64,000 nucleotides of DNA from Aquabacter sp965279295 (lineage in GTDB: Bacteria > Pseudomonadota > Alphaproteobacteria > Rhizobiales > Xanthobacteraceae): NCBI GenBank assembly GCA_965279295.1, contig CBDIHQ010000010.1; one strand, 5' to 3'. The notes beneath the pieces are model-generated. The model ran no database searches, had not been told where the DNA came from, and saw nothing but the letters and a program-made list of their open reading frames with translations. Positions 25,003 through 32,956 of the stretch are shown piece after piece (position 1 is the stretch's first letter; the number at the start of each line of letters is the position of its first letter). A program made the position numbers and the translations under genes.

Positions 25003-26796
25003 TCAGCCGCGCTGGCTGGCCGGCGGGAAGTACCATTTGCCGTTGCGGATCGGCAGGAAGCTGCCGTCGTCCACACCCACTTCCTGAGCGATGCGGCCGT
25101 TCAGCTTGGCGTTCATGGACATGATCAGGTCGCCGTTGGCCTTTGTGTCCATCGCGAGATTGTTAGTCTCGTCCGGGTCATTCTGAAGGTCGTAAAGCTC
25201 GAGATCGTTCTTCTTCGTCAATTCCTCGAAGGTCGTCGGCGTATTGAAAGCGATCGGTGCGAAATAGCGACTAAAGCGATAGCGCCCATCGAACGCGCTG
25301 CGGATATCGCAGCGGTTATTGAAGTTCGGGTCGTTCTTCTGAAGCTCGGTCAGCTTGCCGGCGAGGGGAATTTTCTTGTTGTCCATATAGACGTCGAAAT
25401 GCACCGCCCATTTCGCATCCTGGTAGGACAGCATGTCGTAGCAGAACAGCGAAGCCGGGCGCAGCGTATCGGTGGCAGCCTTCGTGGGGTTGGTCATGAG
25501 CGGTGAGAAATCCCGCCCAGCCAGACCCTCACCCACCTTCTTCAGCGTCTCGGGGCTGGCACCGCTTAGCGCCAGGAGCGTGGGCGTCAGGTCCACCTGC
25601 GAGGTCACGGCGTTGCACTCCGTGCCGCCGGGATAGGCCGGGTGCACGATCATCAAGGGCAGATGGTTCTGCTGGCGGTAGGTGCAATTGCCCTTGCCGC
25701 GCATCTGGTGGTGGCCACCCAATTCGCCATGGTCGGCAGTGAACACGATGATGGTGTTCTGGTCCATGCCGTTGGCCTTGAGCGAATCCAGCACGCGCGA
25801 GACTTGCAGGTCGCAATCGCGGATGCAGTTGAAATAATAGTTCTGGAGCAGGCGCCAGCGGCGATCCTCGTCCGGCCATTGGCCGACAAGCGTGTCCATG
25901 ACCTCCTGGTAGATCTGCTGCGCCTTCGGCCGGCCCGGGGCATTCCAGGCCTGGGTGCGGGTGTTCGGCAGGGGCACGTTGTCCCAGGTCGCCTTGTACA
26001 GATCGTTCCCGGGCGCGCGCGCGATGGGCATCGCGGTGTTCTTGCCCTGCACGGTCTGGCCCGGGAGATCCGAGTTTATGTACATGACGTCGTGGGGATT
26101 GACGAAATTCACGGCGAGGTACCAGGGCTTCCCCTGCTGTGCGAGTTCCTGGCCCTTGGTCCGGAACCAGCGGGTCACGAATGCCGTAGTGGTGTCGTCG
26201 TAATTGTATCCGCCCAGAGTGGTGTCATTGATGTCACCTACGCCGAAGAAATCGTCGAAACCATAGCTCTGAATGATCTTTCGATATTCCAGAAACGGAG
26301 CATCGATCGCCTCGCTCACCTGGTCCAGATTGACGCTGAGATGCCATTTACCCTGGTAGGAGGCATGATATCCCAGTTGCGCAATCCGGTGGCCGATGGT
26401 CTTTACATCGGTAGACATGTCTGCCTGCCAAAGGGAATTGGCGTTGTCGAAGATCCCCGTGTGCGGAATATGCATACCCGTGTAGAGGGTCGAACGGGCG
26501 GGCGAGCAGACGCAGGACGCGCCCTGATGGTTGTTGAAGGTGATGCCGTTCTTCTTGATCCACTCCCGGCCGGGAACGGGGAACGGCCAGCTTTCAAAGA
26601 AGTGTTCCTGGTCAACCAAGATGAACAAAATATTGTATCCGCCTGGAGGCGCATCCGGTGCCTTTATCGGGGATGGCGGCGTGCTACTCTCAGCCTGGGC
26701 CAGCTTCGGCAGCAAGCTTGCGCCAAGTAAAGCGGCGCCGGAGGAAAAAAGATCGCGACGAGATGGCACGGGGCCACTTTCGGTTTTTTTTGACAT
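25003..26796 (-). CDS. Tat-exported sulfatase (cysteine-type)
   Basis: The 597-residue sulfatase has a twin-arginine signal at residues 12-36 (SRRDLFSSGAALLGASLLPK, cleavage after AQA), so it acts in the periplasm. The modification motif CSPARSTLYTG has Cys97 as the formylglycine precursor. The metal site includes LVDQEHF (Asp62) and VFTADHGELGGHHQM. The long C-terminal domain contains ELYDLQNDPDETNNLAMD, as in choline/arylsulfatase types. Maturation needs a formylglycine-generating enzyme, not seen here. It is divergent from fixL and convergent with the amidohydrolase. An aryl or alkyl sulfate ester is the expected substrate. Confidence 0.88.
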   Translation of the reverse strand: MSKKTESGPVPSRRDLFSSGAALLGASLLPKLAQAESSTPPSPIKAPDAPPGGYNILFILVDQEHFFESWPFPVPGREWIKKNGITFNNHQGASCVCSPARSTLYTGMHIPHTGIFDNANSLWQADMSTDVKTIGHRIAQLGYHASYQGKWHLSVNLDQVSEAIDAPFLEYRKIIQSYGFDDFFGVGDINDTTLGGYNYDDTTTAFVTRWFRTKGQELAQQGKPWYLAVNFVNPHDVMYINSDLPGQTVQGKNTAMPIARAPGNDLYKATWDNVPLPNTRTQAWNAPGRPKAQQIYQEVMDTLVGQWPDEDRRWRLLQNYYFNCIRDCDLQVSRVLDSLKANGMDQNTIIVFTADHGELGGHHQMRGKGNCTYRQQNHLPLMIVHPAYPGGTECNAVTSQVDLTPTLLALSGASPETLKKVGEGLAGRDFSPLMTNPTKAATDTLRPASLFCYDMLSYQDAKWAVHFDVYMDNKKIPLAGKLTELQKNDPNFNNRCDIRSAFDGRYRFSRYFAPIAFNTPTTFEELTKKNDLELYDLQNDPDETNNLAMDTKANGDLIMSMNAKLNGRIAQEVGVDDGSFLPIRNGKWYFPPASQRG

Positions 26797-26924
26797 CGAC
26801 AGAAATTTCCCCCCGAGATTATTTTCGTAAGCGACTTTTACAGGTTACGACATCGTCTGCCAGCGCCTTTTGAGGCGGCATCTGTGGCGCTGCCTCTTGC
26901 GAAACGGGCAACTTTGCGCTTGGC

Positions 26925-28508
26925 ATGAACGGTTGCGGCATGCGCCGCGTGTCAGGAACCCGCTTTCGCCCGATGCCGCACCCCCTCGACCATGGAACCG
27001 CCCCTAGCGCCGAGCACGATCTGCGCGAAACGCTGGACGATGCGGGCATCGGCATCTGGTCGATGGATCTTGCAACCGGCGGCGTCACCATGTCCGCCAC
27101 CTGCGCCCGCCTGTTCGGGCTCGACGGGATCACGGTGACGGATTTCCCCAGCCTCCAGGCCATCGTGCATCCGGACGATCGGGCGGCGCGGGAGAACGCC
27201 GTCACCAACGCCCTGGCCGGCGGCGGGCGCTATGCCATCGAAATTCGTATCGTGAAGCCCGGAGGCGCCATCGGCTGGCTGCGCTCCCAAGGCCAGGTGC
27301 GCGCGGATGCCGAGGGGCGCGCGATCTGGATGCGTGGCGTGGTGTTCGGCATCGACGTCCAGAAAAGCGCCGAGGCGGAACTGCGCACCCGTGAGGAGCA
27401 CCTGCGCTCGATCCTCGACACCGTCCCGGAGGCTATGGTGGTGATCGACGCCGCCGGGATCATGCGCTCGTTCAGCGCTACGGCCGAGCGCCTGTTCGGC
27501 TATACCGCGCAGGAGGCCATCGGCGAGAACGTCCGCATCCTCATGTCGCAACCGGACCGCGGCCGCCATGACGGATACCTCGCGAATTATCATCGCACCG
27601 GGCAGAAGAACATCATCGGCAGGGGACGCATCGTCAACGGGCAGCGGCGCGACGGCTCGATCTTTCCAATGGAGCTGGCGGTGGGCGAGATGCGCTCCGC
27701 CGACCGGGTGTTCTTCACCGGCTTCATCACCGATCTCACCGAACGCCAGCAGACCCAGGCGCGACTTCAGGTGTTGCAGTCCGAACTGGTCCACGTCTCG
27801 CGCCTCACCGCCATGGGCGAGATGGCCTCGACCCTGGCGCACGAACTGAACCAGCCGCTGGCCGCCATCAACAACTACCTGAAAGGCTGCCGCCGCCTGC
27901 TAGACCAGGAAGACATCGCGGCACTGCCCCGTGTGAAGGAAGGGTTGGACAAGGCCTCCGAGCAGGCCGTGCGGGCCGGACAGATCATCCGCCGCCTGCG
28001 CAATTTCGTGTCGCGCGGGGAGACCGAGCGGCGCATCGAGCGCGTGTCGCAGTTGATCGATGAAGCCAGCGCCCTGGCGATGGTCGGCGGGCGCGAAGCC
28101 GGCATCATCTCGCGCCTCGACATCGATCCCCGCATCTCCACGGTCATTGCGGACCGGGTGCAGGTGCAGCAGGTCCTCGTGAACCTGATCCGCAACGCCA
28201 TGGACGCCATGCAGGCGTCCGAGCGCCGGGAAATCACCATTTCGGCCCGGCCGAGCGCCGATAGCATGGTGGAAATCGCTGTTTCCGACACCGGTCCGGG
28301 CCTCGCGGTCGAGATCGCCGACCGCCTGTTCCAGCCGTTTGTGACCACAAAGGAGACCGGAATGGGGGTCGGGCTGTCCATCAGCCGCACCATCATCGAG
28401 GCCCATGGGGGCAAGCTGTGGGTTGAGCCCAGTGCCGGCGGCGGGGCATGCTTCCGCCTGACACTTCCCGCAGGAGAGGGCGACGAGCCGCGCAATGCCG
28501 GACACTGA
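26925..28508 (+). CDS. fixL: Oxygen-sensing histidine kinase FixL
   Basis: The 527-residue soluble sensor kinase has PAS1 at about 30-150, a haem PAS at about 155-275, HisKA at 285-355 and an ATPase domain at 395-520. The PAS2 segment DRGRHDGYLANYHRTGQKN followed by IIGRGRIVNGQRRDGSIFP aligns with rhizobial FixL: His215 is the proximal haem ligand (His200 in Bradyrhizobium) and Arg235 the oxygen-sensing Arg220. Position 214 is Asn here instead of His. The phospho-acceptor is His306 in AHELNQP. NAMDAM, DTGPGL and TGMGVGLS form the ATP site. No ribosome-binding site settles the start, and ATG 26973 is an alternative. It overlaps fixJ by 14 nt. Confidence 0.92.
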   Translation: MNGCGMRRVSGTRFRPMPHPLDHGTAPSAEHDLRETLDDAGIGIWSMDLATGGVTMSATCARLFGLDGITVTDFPSLQAIVHPDDRAARENAVTNALAGGGRYAIEIRIVKPGGAIGWLRSQGQVRADAEGRAIWMRGVVFGIDVQKSAEAELRTREEHLRSILDTVPEAMVVIDAAGIMRSFSATAERLFGYTAQEAIGENVRILMSQPDRGRHDGYLANYHRTGQKNIIGRGRIVNGQRRDGSIFPMELAVGEMRSADRVFFTGFITDLTERQQTQARLQVLQSELVHVSRLTAMGEMASTLAHELNQPLAAINNYLKGCRRLLDQEDIAALPRVKEGLDKASEQAVRAGQIIRRLRNFVSRGETERRIERVSQLIDEASALAMVGGREAGIISRLDIDPRISTVIADRVQVQQVLVNLIRNAMDAMQASERREITISARPSADSMVEIAVSDTGPGLAVEIADRLFQPFVTTKETGMGVGLSISRTIIEAHGGKLWVEPSAGGGACFRLTLPAGEGDEPRNAGH

Positions 28509-29106
28509 ACTGATCCACGTGGTGGACGATGATGATGCCATGCGGGAATCGCTGGCCTTTCTCCTCGGCTCGTCCGGCTTTTCCGTCCGCCTGCACGACG
28601 GCGCCGAGAGCTTCCTCGCCGCCCTGCCCGCGCTGCCCTCGGGCTGCATCCTCAGCGACATCCGCATGCCGGTCATCGACGGCATGGAATTGCTGCGCCG
28701 GGTGAAGGCCAGCGGGCGCGGGCTTCCTGTGGTGCTCATGACCGGCCATGGCGACGTGCCGCTGGCGGTGGAGGCCATGAAACTCGGGGCGGCGGACTTC
28801 ATCGAGAAGCCGTTCGACGATGAAGCGCTGATCAGCGCCCTGCGCCTCGCCGGCGCACGGGCCCTGGACAATGAACGCACCAGCGCGGCGCAGGAGGCGT
28901 TCGCGCGCCGCCTCGCCACCCTCAGCCAGCGCGAGCGGCAGGTGTTCGAGCGCCTGGTGGCGGGAGACGCCAACAAGGTGATCGCCCGCACCCTCGACAT
29001 CTCGCCGCGCACTGTCGAGGTCTACCGTGCAAACGTGATGAGCAAGCTCCAGGCCTCGAGCCTCTCCGATCTAGTGCGCAGCGCGGTGCGTGCCGGGATC
29101 GCCTGA
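28495..29106 (+). CDS. fixJ: Response regulator FixJ
   Basis: The 203-residue protein has a receiver domain at 1-122 with acidic pocket VDDDDA, phospho-acceptor Asp55 (CILSDIRMPVIDGMELLRR), the VVLMTGHGDV switch Thr and Lys in FIEKPFDD. A LuxR-type HTH follows at about 138-200 (LSQRERQVFERLVAGDANKV and SPRTVEVYRANVMSKL). FixL phosphorylates FixJ at low oxygen, and FixJ then activates fixK. It overlaps fixL by 14 nt, so the two are translationally coupled. Confidence 0.93.
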   Translation: MPDTELIHVVDDDDAMRESLAFLLGSSGFSVRLHDGAESFLAALPALPSGCILSDIRMPVIDGMELLRRVKASGRGLPVVLMTGHGDVPLAVEAMKLGAADFIEKPFDDEALISALRLAGARALDNERTSAAQEAFARRLATLSQRERQVFERLVAGDANKVIARTLDISPRTVEVYRANVMSKLQASSLSDLVRSAVRAGIA

Positions 29107-29213
29107 AGGCGCAAGGTTCCATCAACGCGGCGGATTGATCCGCCTCAAATCGGCGGCGGCCGCGCAGTGCTTTGATAGGGGTGGACCGAAGGCGGTTCGC
29201 GTGGAGACCGCCC

Positions 29214-29585
29214 TTGCCCATCATCATCGTGGACGACGACCCCGGTGCCCTGAACTCGCTTCGGTTCCTGCTGGAGAGCGAGGGCTATGTGGTCCAGGCG
29301 TACCAGGATGGCCCGGACCTTCTGGCGGCGCTGCCCCTCGACCCGCCGGCCTGCCTCATCATCGACTTCAAGATGCCGGTGATGGACGGCATCGACGTGT
29401 TCCTCCGGCTGCGCGAGCTGAGTGTGACTGCCCCCGTCATTCTGGTGACGGGCCATCCCGATCCGAAGATCGCGATGCGCGCCATGGACGCCGGCCTCGA
29501 CCTGATCGAGAAGCCGCTTTCGCAGGACATGCTGCTGAATGCCGTGCGCGCCGCCCGCGCCGGAGTCCTACGTATTTCCCCTTAG
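29214..29585 (+). CDS. Single-domain response regulator between fixJ and fixK
   Basis: The receiver-only protein has about 123 residues from TTG 29214, chosen because GGAG lies 7 nt upstream and the first beta strand (PIIIVDDDPGALNSLRF) starts at once. An upstream TTG at 29172 would add 14 residues. The phospho-acceptor is the Asp in CLIIDFKMPVMDGIDVF, with Thr in VILVTGHPDPK and Lys in IEKPLSQ. There is no output domain, so it probably competes for or drains phosphate from FixL, or feeds back on it. A similar gene occupies this place in Bradyrhizobium. It lies 107 bp after fixJ. Confidence 0.85.
   Translation: MPIIIVDDDPGALNSLRFLLESEGYVVQAYQDGPDLLAALPLDPPACLIIDFKMPVMDGIDVFLRLRELSVTAPVILVTGHPDPKIAMRAMDAGLDLIEKPLSQDMLLNAVRAARAGVLRISP
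29568..29575 (-). promoter_or_regulatory. Possible FixJ box upstream of fixK
   Basis: On the minus strand the sequence reads ATACGTAG, which matches 7 of 8 positions of the published FixJ-box core GTAMGTAG as I recall it. It lies about 100 bp before the fixK start, at the end of the receiver-only gene. The match is short and could be chance. Confidence 0.3.
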
Positions 29586-29672
29586 GGGCTTCCCCTTAAG
29601 CGATCAGCACGACATTCCCGATCGGCTCACCACTGCTAGCGTCTGCGTTGAGAGTTCAACGAGGAGCCGGCA

Positions 29673-30362
29673 GTGATGAGACACGAAGTGCTGAACATTG
29701 CACGCCATCTCCCCCCGCCCGCCGGCATCCCCCATGGCGCGCCCGAGACGCTGCTGTTCGCGGGTTGCCTGGAACTGGTCGGCGCCTCCTTCTCCTATCG
29801 GCGCGAGGAAGAAATCTTCGGCGAGGGTGAGGATGCGGACTTCGTGTACCGGGTGGTGCGCGGAGCGGTGCGGACCTGCAAAGTACTCAGCGACGGTCGG
29901 CGCCAGATCGACGCGTTCCATCTTCCCGGCGATCTGTTTGGGTTCGAGCCCGACACAAAGCACCGCCTCACCGCCGAAGCGGTGGCGGACACGGTGGTTC
30001 TCCTGTTCCGGCGTCGGCAGATCGACGAGGTGGCAAGCCGCGACGTGCAGGCCGCCTGCAAGCTCTGGGACATGACCCTTCGCAGCCTCGGCCATGCCCA
30101 GGATCATATGATCCTGCTGGGCCGCCGCACCGCCCTTGAGCGGGTCGCGGCCTTCCTGCTGCAATTGGATGCCCGGCTCGGCGGCACCGGCAGCCTCGAT
30201 CTGGCGATGCCCCGGCGGGACATGGCGGACTATCTCGGCCTGACGCTGGAAACCGTCTCCCGCGCCCTGTCTCAGCTTCAGAGCGAAGGCGTCATCCGCC
30301 TGTGCGGCGCGCGCAAGGTGACCATGGACAAGCGCCGGATGCACACCGTCGTCGAGGACTGA
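29673..30362 (+). CDS. fixK: Crp/Fnr-family regulator FixK
   Basis: The 229-residue protein has a cyclic-nucleotide-binding-like beta roll (about 45-140: GEGEDADFVYRVVRGAVRTC and AFHLPGDLFGFEPD), a dimer helix, and a Crp-type HTH near 180-205 (RRDMADYLGLTLETVSRALS) with the E-x-x-S-R recognition residues of FNR/FixK. The N-terminal cysteine cluster of FNR is absent, as in FixK. GTG 29673 and ATG 29676 are both possible after GAGGAG. It should be activated by FixJ under microoxia and in turn activate high-affinity oxidase and related genes, none of which lie in the window. Confidence 0.9.
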   Translation: MMRHEVLNIARHLPPPAGIPHGAPETLLFAGCLELVGASFSYRREEEIFGEGEDADFVYRVVRGAVRTCKVLSDGRRQIDAFHLPGDLFGFEPDTKHRLTAEAVADTVVLLFRRRQIDEVASRDVQAACKLWDMTLRSLGHAQDHMILLGRRTALERVAAFLLQLDARLGGTGSLDLAMPRRDMADYLGLTLETVSRALSQLQSEGVIRLCGARKVTMDKRRMHTVVED

Positions 30363-30386
30363 GGAGGGTGGAGCGTTTCGGTCATC

Positions 30387-31613
30387 TCAGCCGCCTGCGG
30401 TTTCCCGGGACCTGGTGATGCCCAGCGCCGGCAGGGCGCCAAGCAGCACGATGACGCCGCTTGCGGCCAGGAAAAGGCCGGTGGGGAATTCAGACAACAG
30501 CCGCGTCAGCAGGCCCGATATGAAGACGCAGACCGCGACGCTGGCGCTGGAGAGGCCGAGAATCCAGCCCCGCTCCGTCTCCTCCACCAGGCTTGATGCG
30601 GCGGTGAGCAGGGACACATAGGCAAACACGTTGAAGATGCAGATGGCGCAAGCCAGGGCGATCTGCACCGGTGCGCTCACCGGCAGGGCGGTGAACAGCA
30701 GCAAGCCGCCGCACATCACGGTGCCGAACACCGCGATAGCACGCTCATGCTTAAGCCACCGCGACACCGGGCCGTAAGCCACCGCCGAGCCGAGCATGAA
30801 GCCAACGCCCATGGCCACCGAGAACAGGCCCACCTCGGCGGTGCTGAAGCCGTAGTCGCGCTGCATCACCACCAAGATGAAGGTGTAGTAGATCAGGAAG
30901 CCCAGCTGGAACAGGAAGAAGGACGCCAGCGGCGCAAGCACGCGCGGCCGGTCCTTCAGGCGCGCGAACAGCAGAAACGGCTGGCGCCAGTCGAAATGGA
31001 ACGCTCGCCGTGGCGTTTCCTCACCGAAGCGGGCACGCGCCAGCATCATCGCATTGGCGGCGCACAGCACCAGGGCAAACGCCAGGGGCAGGCGGAAATC
31101 GTAATGGCCGAGAACGCCGCCGATGGCCGGACCGGCCATCAAGCCCACGGTATTCACCACCGTCACCTGCGCCATGGCATCGCCCCGCGCCTCGGGGGAG
31201 ACCGCATCCACCATGCTGGCCTGGGCGATGGGAGACGTGCCGGACATCAGCCCCGCCACCAGCCGCCCAAGGAAGAACAGCCAGAGATGCCCGACTTCCA
31301 GCGACAGCCACATGAGCCCATAGGCGGCGGCCAGCCCGGCCATGCACACCATTAAGGTGCGGCGGCGGCCGAGCGCGTCCGAGAGATCCCCCAGCAGCGA
31401 GCAGCCGAAGAACGCGCCGATCGGAAACAGGGCAAAGGCTAGCGACATGAGCGTATCGCGATTGGCATCCGTTATTGCCCCGCCAAGGCCGGGCGCGCCG
31501 AACAAGCCGACGATCAGCGGGTACATGAGCCCGAACGACAGGATGTCGAGAAACACCGCGAGGAACAGCGCCGCGTGGGTGCGAAACAGCGACAGCTTCA
31601 TGAGGAGATCCAC
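30387..31613 (-). CDS. MFS transporter (TetA/multidrug-like)
   Basis: The 408-residue protein has 12 predicted membrane segments. The DHA1-type loop GCSLLGDLSDALGRRRTLMV follows TM2 and GRLVAGLMSGTSPIAQASMVD marks TM4-5. The start is a GTG (31613) or the in-frame ATG four codons later. Neither has a clear ribosome-binding site. It is convergent with fixK (24-bp gap) and lies 76 bp downstream of the DUF1537 kinase on the same strand. It may export a drug-like or metabolic compound. The substrate is unknown. Confidence 0.82.
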   Translation of the reverse strand: MDLLMKLSLFRTHAALFLAVFLDILSFGLMYPLIVGLFGAPGLGGAITDANRDTLMSLAFALFPIGAFFGCSLLGDLSDALGRRRTLMVCMAGLAAAYGLMWLSLEVGHLWLFFLGRLVAGLMSGTSPIAQASMVDAVSPEARGDAMAQVTVVNTVGLMAGPAIGGVLGHYDFRLPLAFALVLCAANAMMLARARFGEETPRRAFHFDWRQPFLLFARLKDRPRVLAPLASFFLFQLGFLIYYTFILVVMQRDYGFSTAEVGLFSVAMGVGFMLGSAVAYGPVSRWLKHERAIAVFGTVMCGGLLLFTALPVSAPVQIALACAICIFNVFAYVSLLTAASSLVEETERGWILGLSSASVAVCVFISGLLTRLLSEFPTGLFLAASGVIVLLGALPALGITRSRETAGG

Positions 31614-31689
31614 GGTTGCCGAAGGTCAGGCCGCGCGACATCTCCCTTTAGCGCCGATCTTACCCCTATGGAAAGTGGCGGCGGCGCTG

Positions 31690-32955
31690 TCAGCCCAGAG
31701 CTTTCGCGAACACATCAGGGGGGCCCATCTGACCGCCCTTTAAGATGATATCGAGGCCATCGAGCCGGGTGTCCGCACTGTGTGCCCGGCATAGCGGCGC
31801 GCCGGCCACGAACGGCGCGCGATAGGACAGGCCCCAAATATCCAGCGACTTCACGGCGAGCGTCGAGGTATCCCCGCCGGCCACCACCAGCCGGGACACC
31901 TCCGCCTGATCCATGATCGCGCGCAGCAGGCGCCCGGTGGCCGACGCAACCGCCGCCGTGTCTTCCGGCACGCCCTCGGGCGGATCGGTGACCAGCATGG
32001 TATCGCCTTGCGCGAGATGGGCCTGCGCCTGCACGCGCAGGCTCTCCGCGTAGCCGGCATCTTCGATCAGCCGGCGGGTATCGATATGGAGTTGCACGAA
32101 GCCTGAGGCCGCTTCGACCTGGGCACGGGTTACGGGCGAAAGGCTGCCGACGAGAACAAGCACCGAGCCCGGCCGGCGCTGCGATGCCGCCGGGGCGCTT
32201 GTCGTCGTGGAAGCGCTCCACATTTGCGCGACGCTGCTGGGGCCAATCACCAGCATCGGCCCATCGTGTGCCGCCGCGCGGATCAGGTCGCCGATAACGC
32301 GGAGATCTGACGCACGGGACACATCGAACAGCACCGCCTCGGGGCGCTGCTCCATGGCGTAGGCCAGCGCCGAGGAAGCCTCGGCACCGTCGAGCGCGCG
32401 GTAATCCACCAGGGCGACGGCTCCAAGCCCCTGCCTGGCCAAATGCAGGCGCAGATCGGCTTCGTCCATAGGCGTCACCGGATGCACGCTCATGGTCGGG
32501 TGCCGGTCGATCCGGTGCACAGAGCCGCCGCGGCCTGCGGCCGCGAAGAGATTTCCGAACAGGCAGTAGCGGCCGAGATTGGGCTGGCCGCCGATGATCG
32601 GCAGAAGCGGATTGGGAAAATGCGGCCGCAGGGCCCGCACGGCTGCGCCGATGTTGCCCACATGCGGGGCGCTGTCGAAGGTCGAGCAGCATTTGTAATG
32701 GAGGATTTCGACCCCAAGCCCGGCGAAAAAGCGCCCGGCGGGCTCGAGTTCGGCGGCCGTCGCCTCCGGCGCCATGGCGCGCGTCGCCCCGGCGATGCCC
32801 ACCGCGTCCAGCGGGTCGGCAGCGGCCAATTGCTCCGGCGTGGGCAATGCGAGGAACAGCAGCGCCTTCAGCCCCTGCTCCGCGAGCGTGGCGAGCGTGT
32901 CGGTGGCGCCGGTGAAATCATCGCCATACCAGCCGTATCGCGGAGCGGCCGACAC
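31690..32955 (-). CDS. Four-carbon acid sugar kinase family (DUF1537)
   Basis: The protein has 421 residues from a GTG one base after the stop of the RuBisCO-like gene. The N-terminal domain has RYGWYGDDFTGATDTLATL, the family's D-D-x-T-G-A signature, followed by a substrate domain. The C-terminal nucleotide domain carries RLVVAGGDTSTLAVKSLDIW and a final ILKGGQMGPPDVFAKAL. DUF1537 kinases phosphorylate 3-oxo-tetronates, threonate, erythronate or 3-oxo-isoapionate. The adjacent RuBisCO-like gene favours a branched or 3-oxo sugar acid whose phosphate is then decarboxylated. OiaK is the closest described role, but it is not proven here. Confidence 0.85.
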   Translation of the reverse strand: MSAAPRYGWYGDDFTGATDTLATLAEQGLKALLFLALPTPEQLAAADPLDAVGIAGATRAMAPEATAAELEPAGRFFAGLGVEILHYKCCSTFDSAPHVGNIGAAVRALRPHFPNPLLPIIGGQPNLGRYCLFGNLFAAAGRGGSVHRIDRHPTMSVHPVTPMDEADLRLHLARQGLGAVALVDYRALDGAEASSALAYAMEQRPEAVLFDVSRASDLRVIGDLIRAAAHDGPMLVIGPSSVAQMWSASTTTSAPAASQRRPGSVLVLVGSLSPVTRAQVEAASGFVQLHIDTRRLIEDAGYAESLRVQAQAHLAQGDTMLVTDPPEGVPEDTAAVASATGRLLRAIMDQAEVSRLVVAGGDTSTLAVKSLDIWGLSYRAPFVAGAPLCRAHSADTRLDGLDIILKGGQMGPPDVFAKALG

Positions 32956-32956
32956 G

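Noticed and set aside
29586..29672. FNR/FixK-type anaerobox near fixK or the neighbouring genes
   Set aside because: No TTGAT-N4-ATCAA-like dyad was found by eye in the fix region intergenic stretches.
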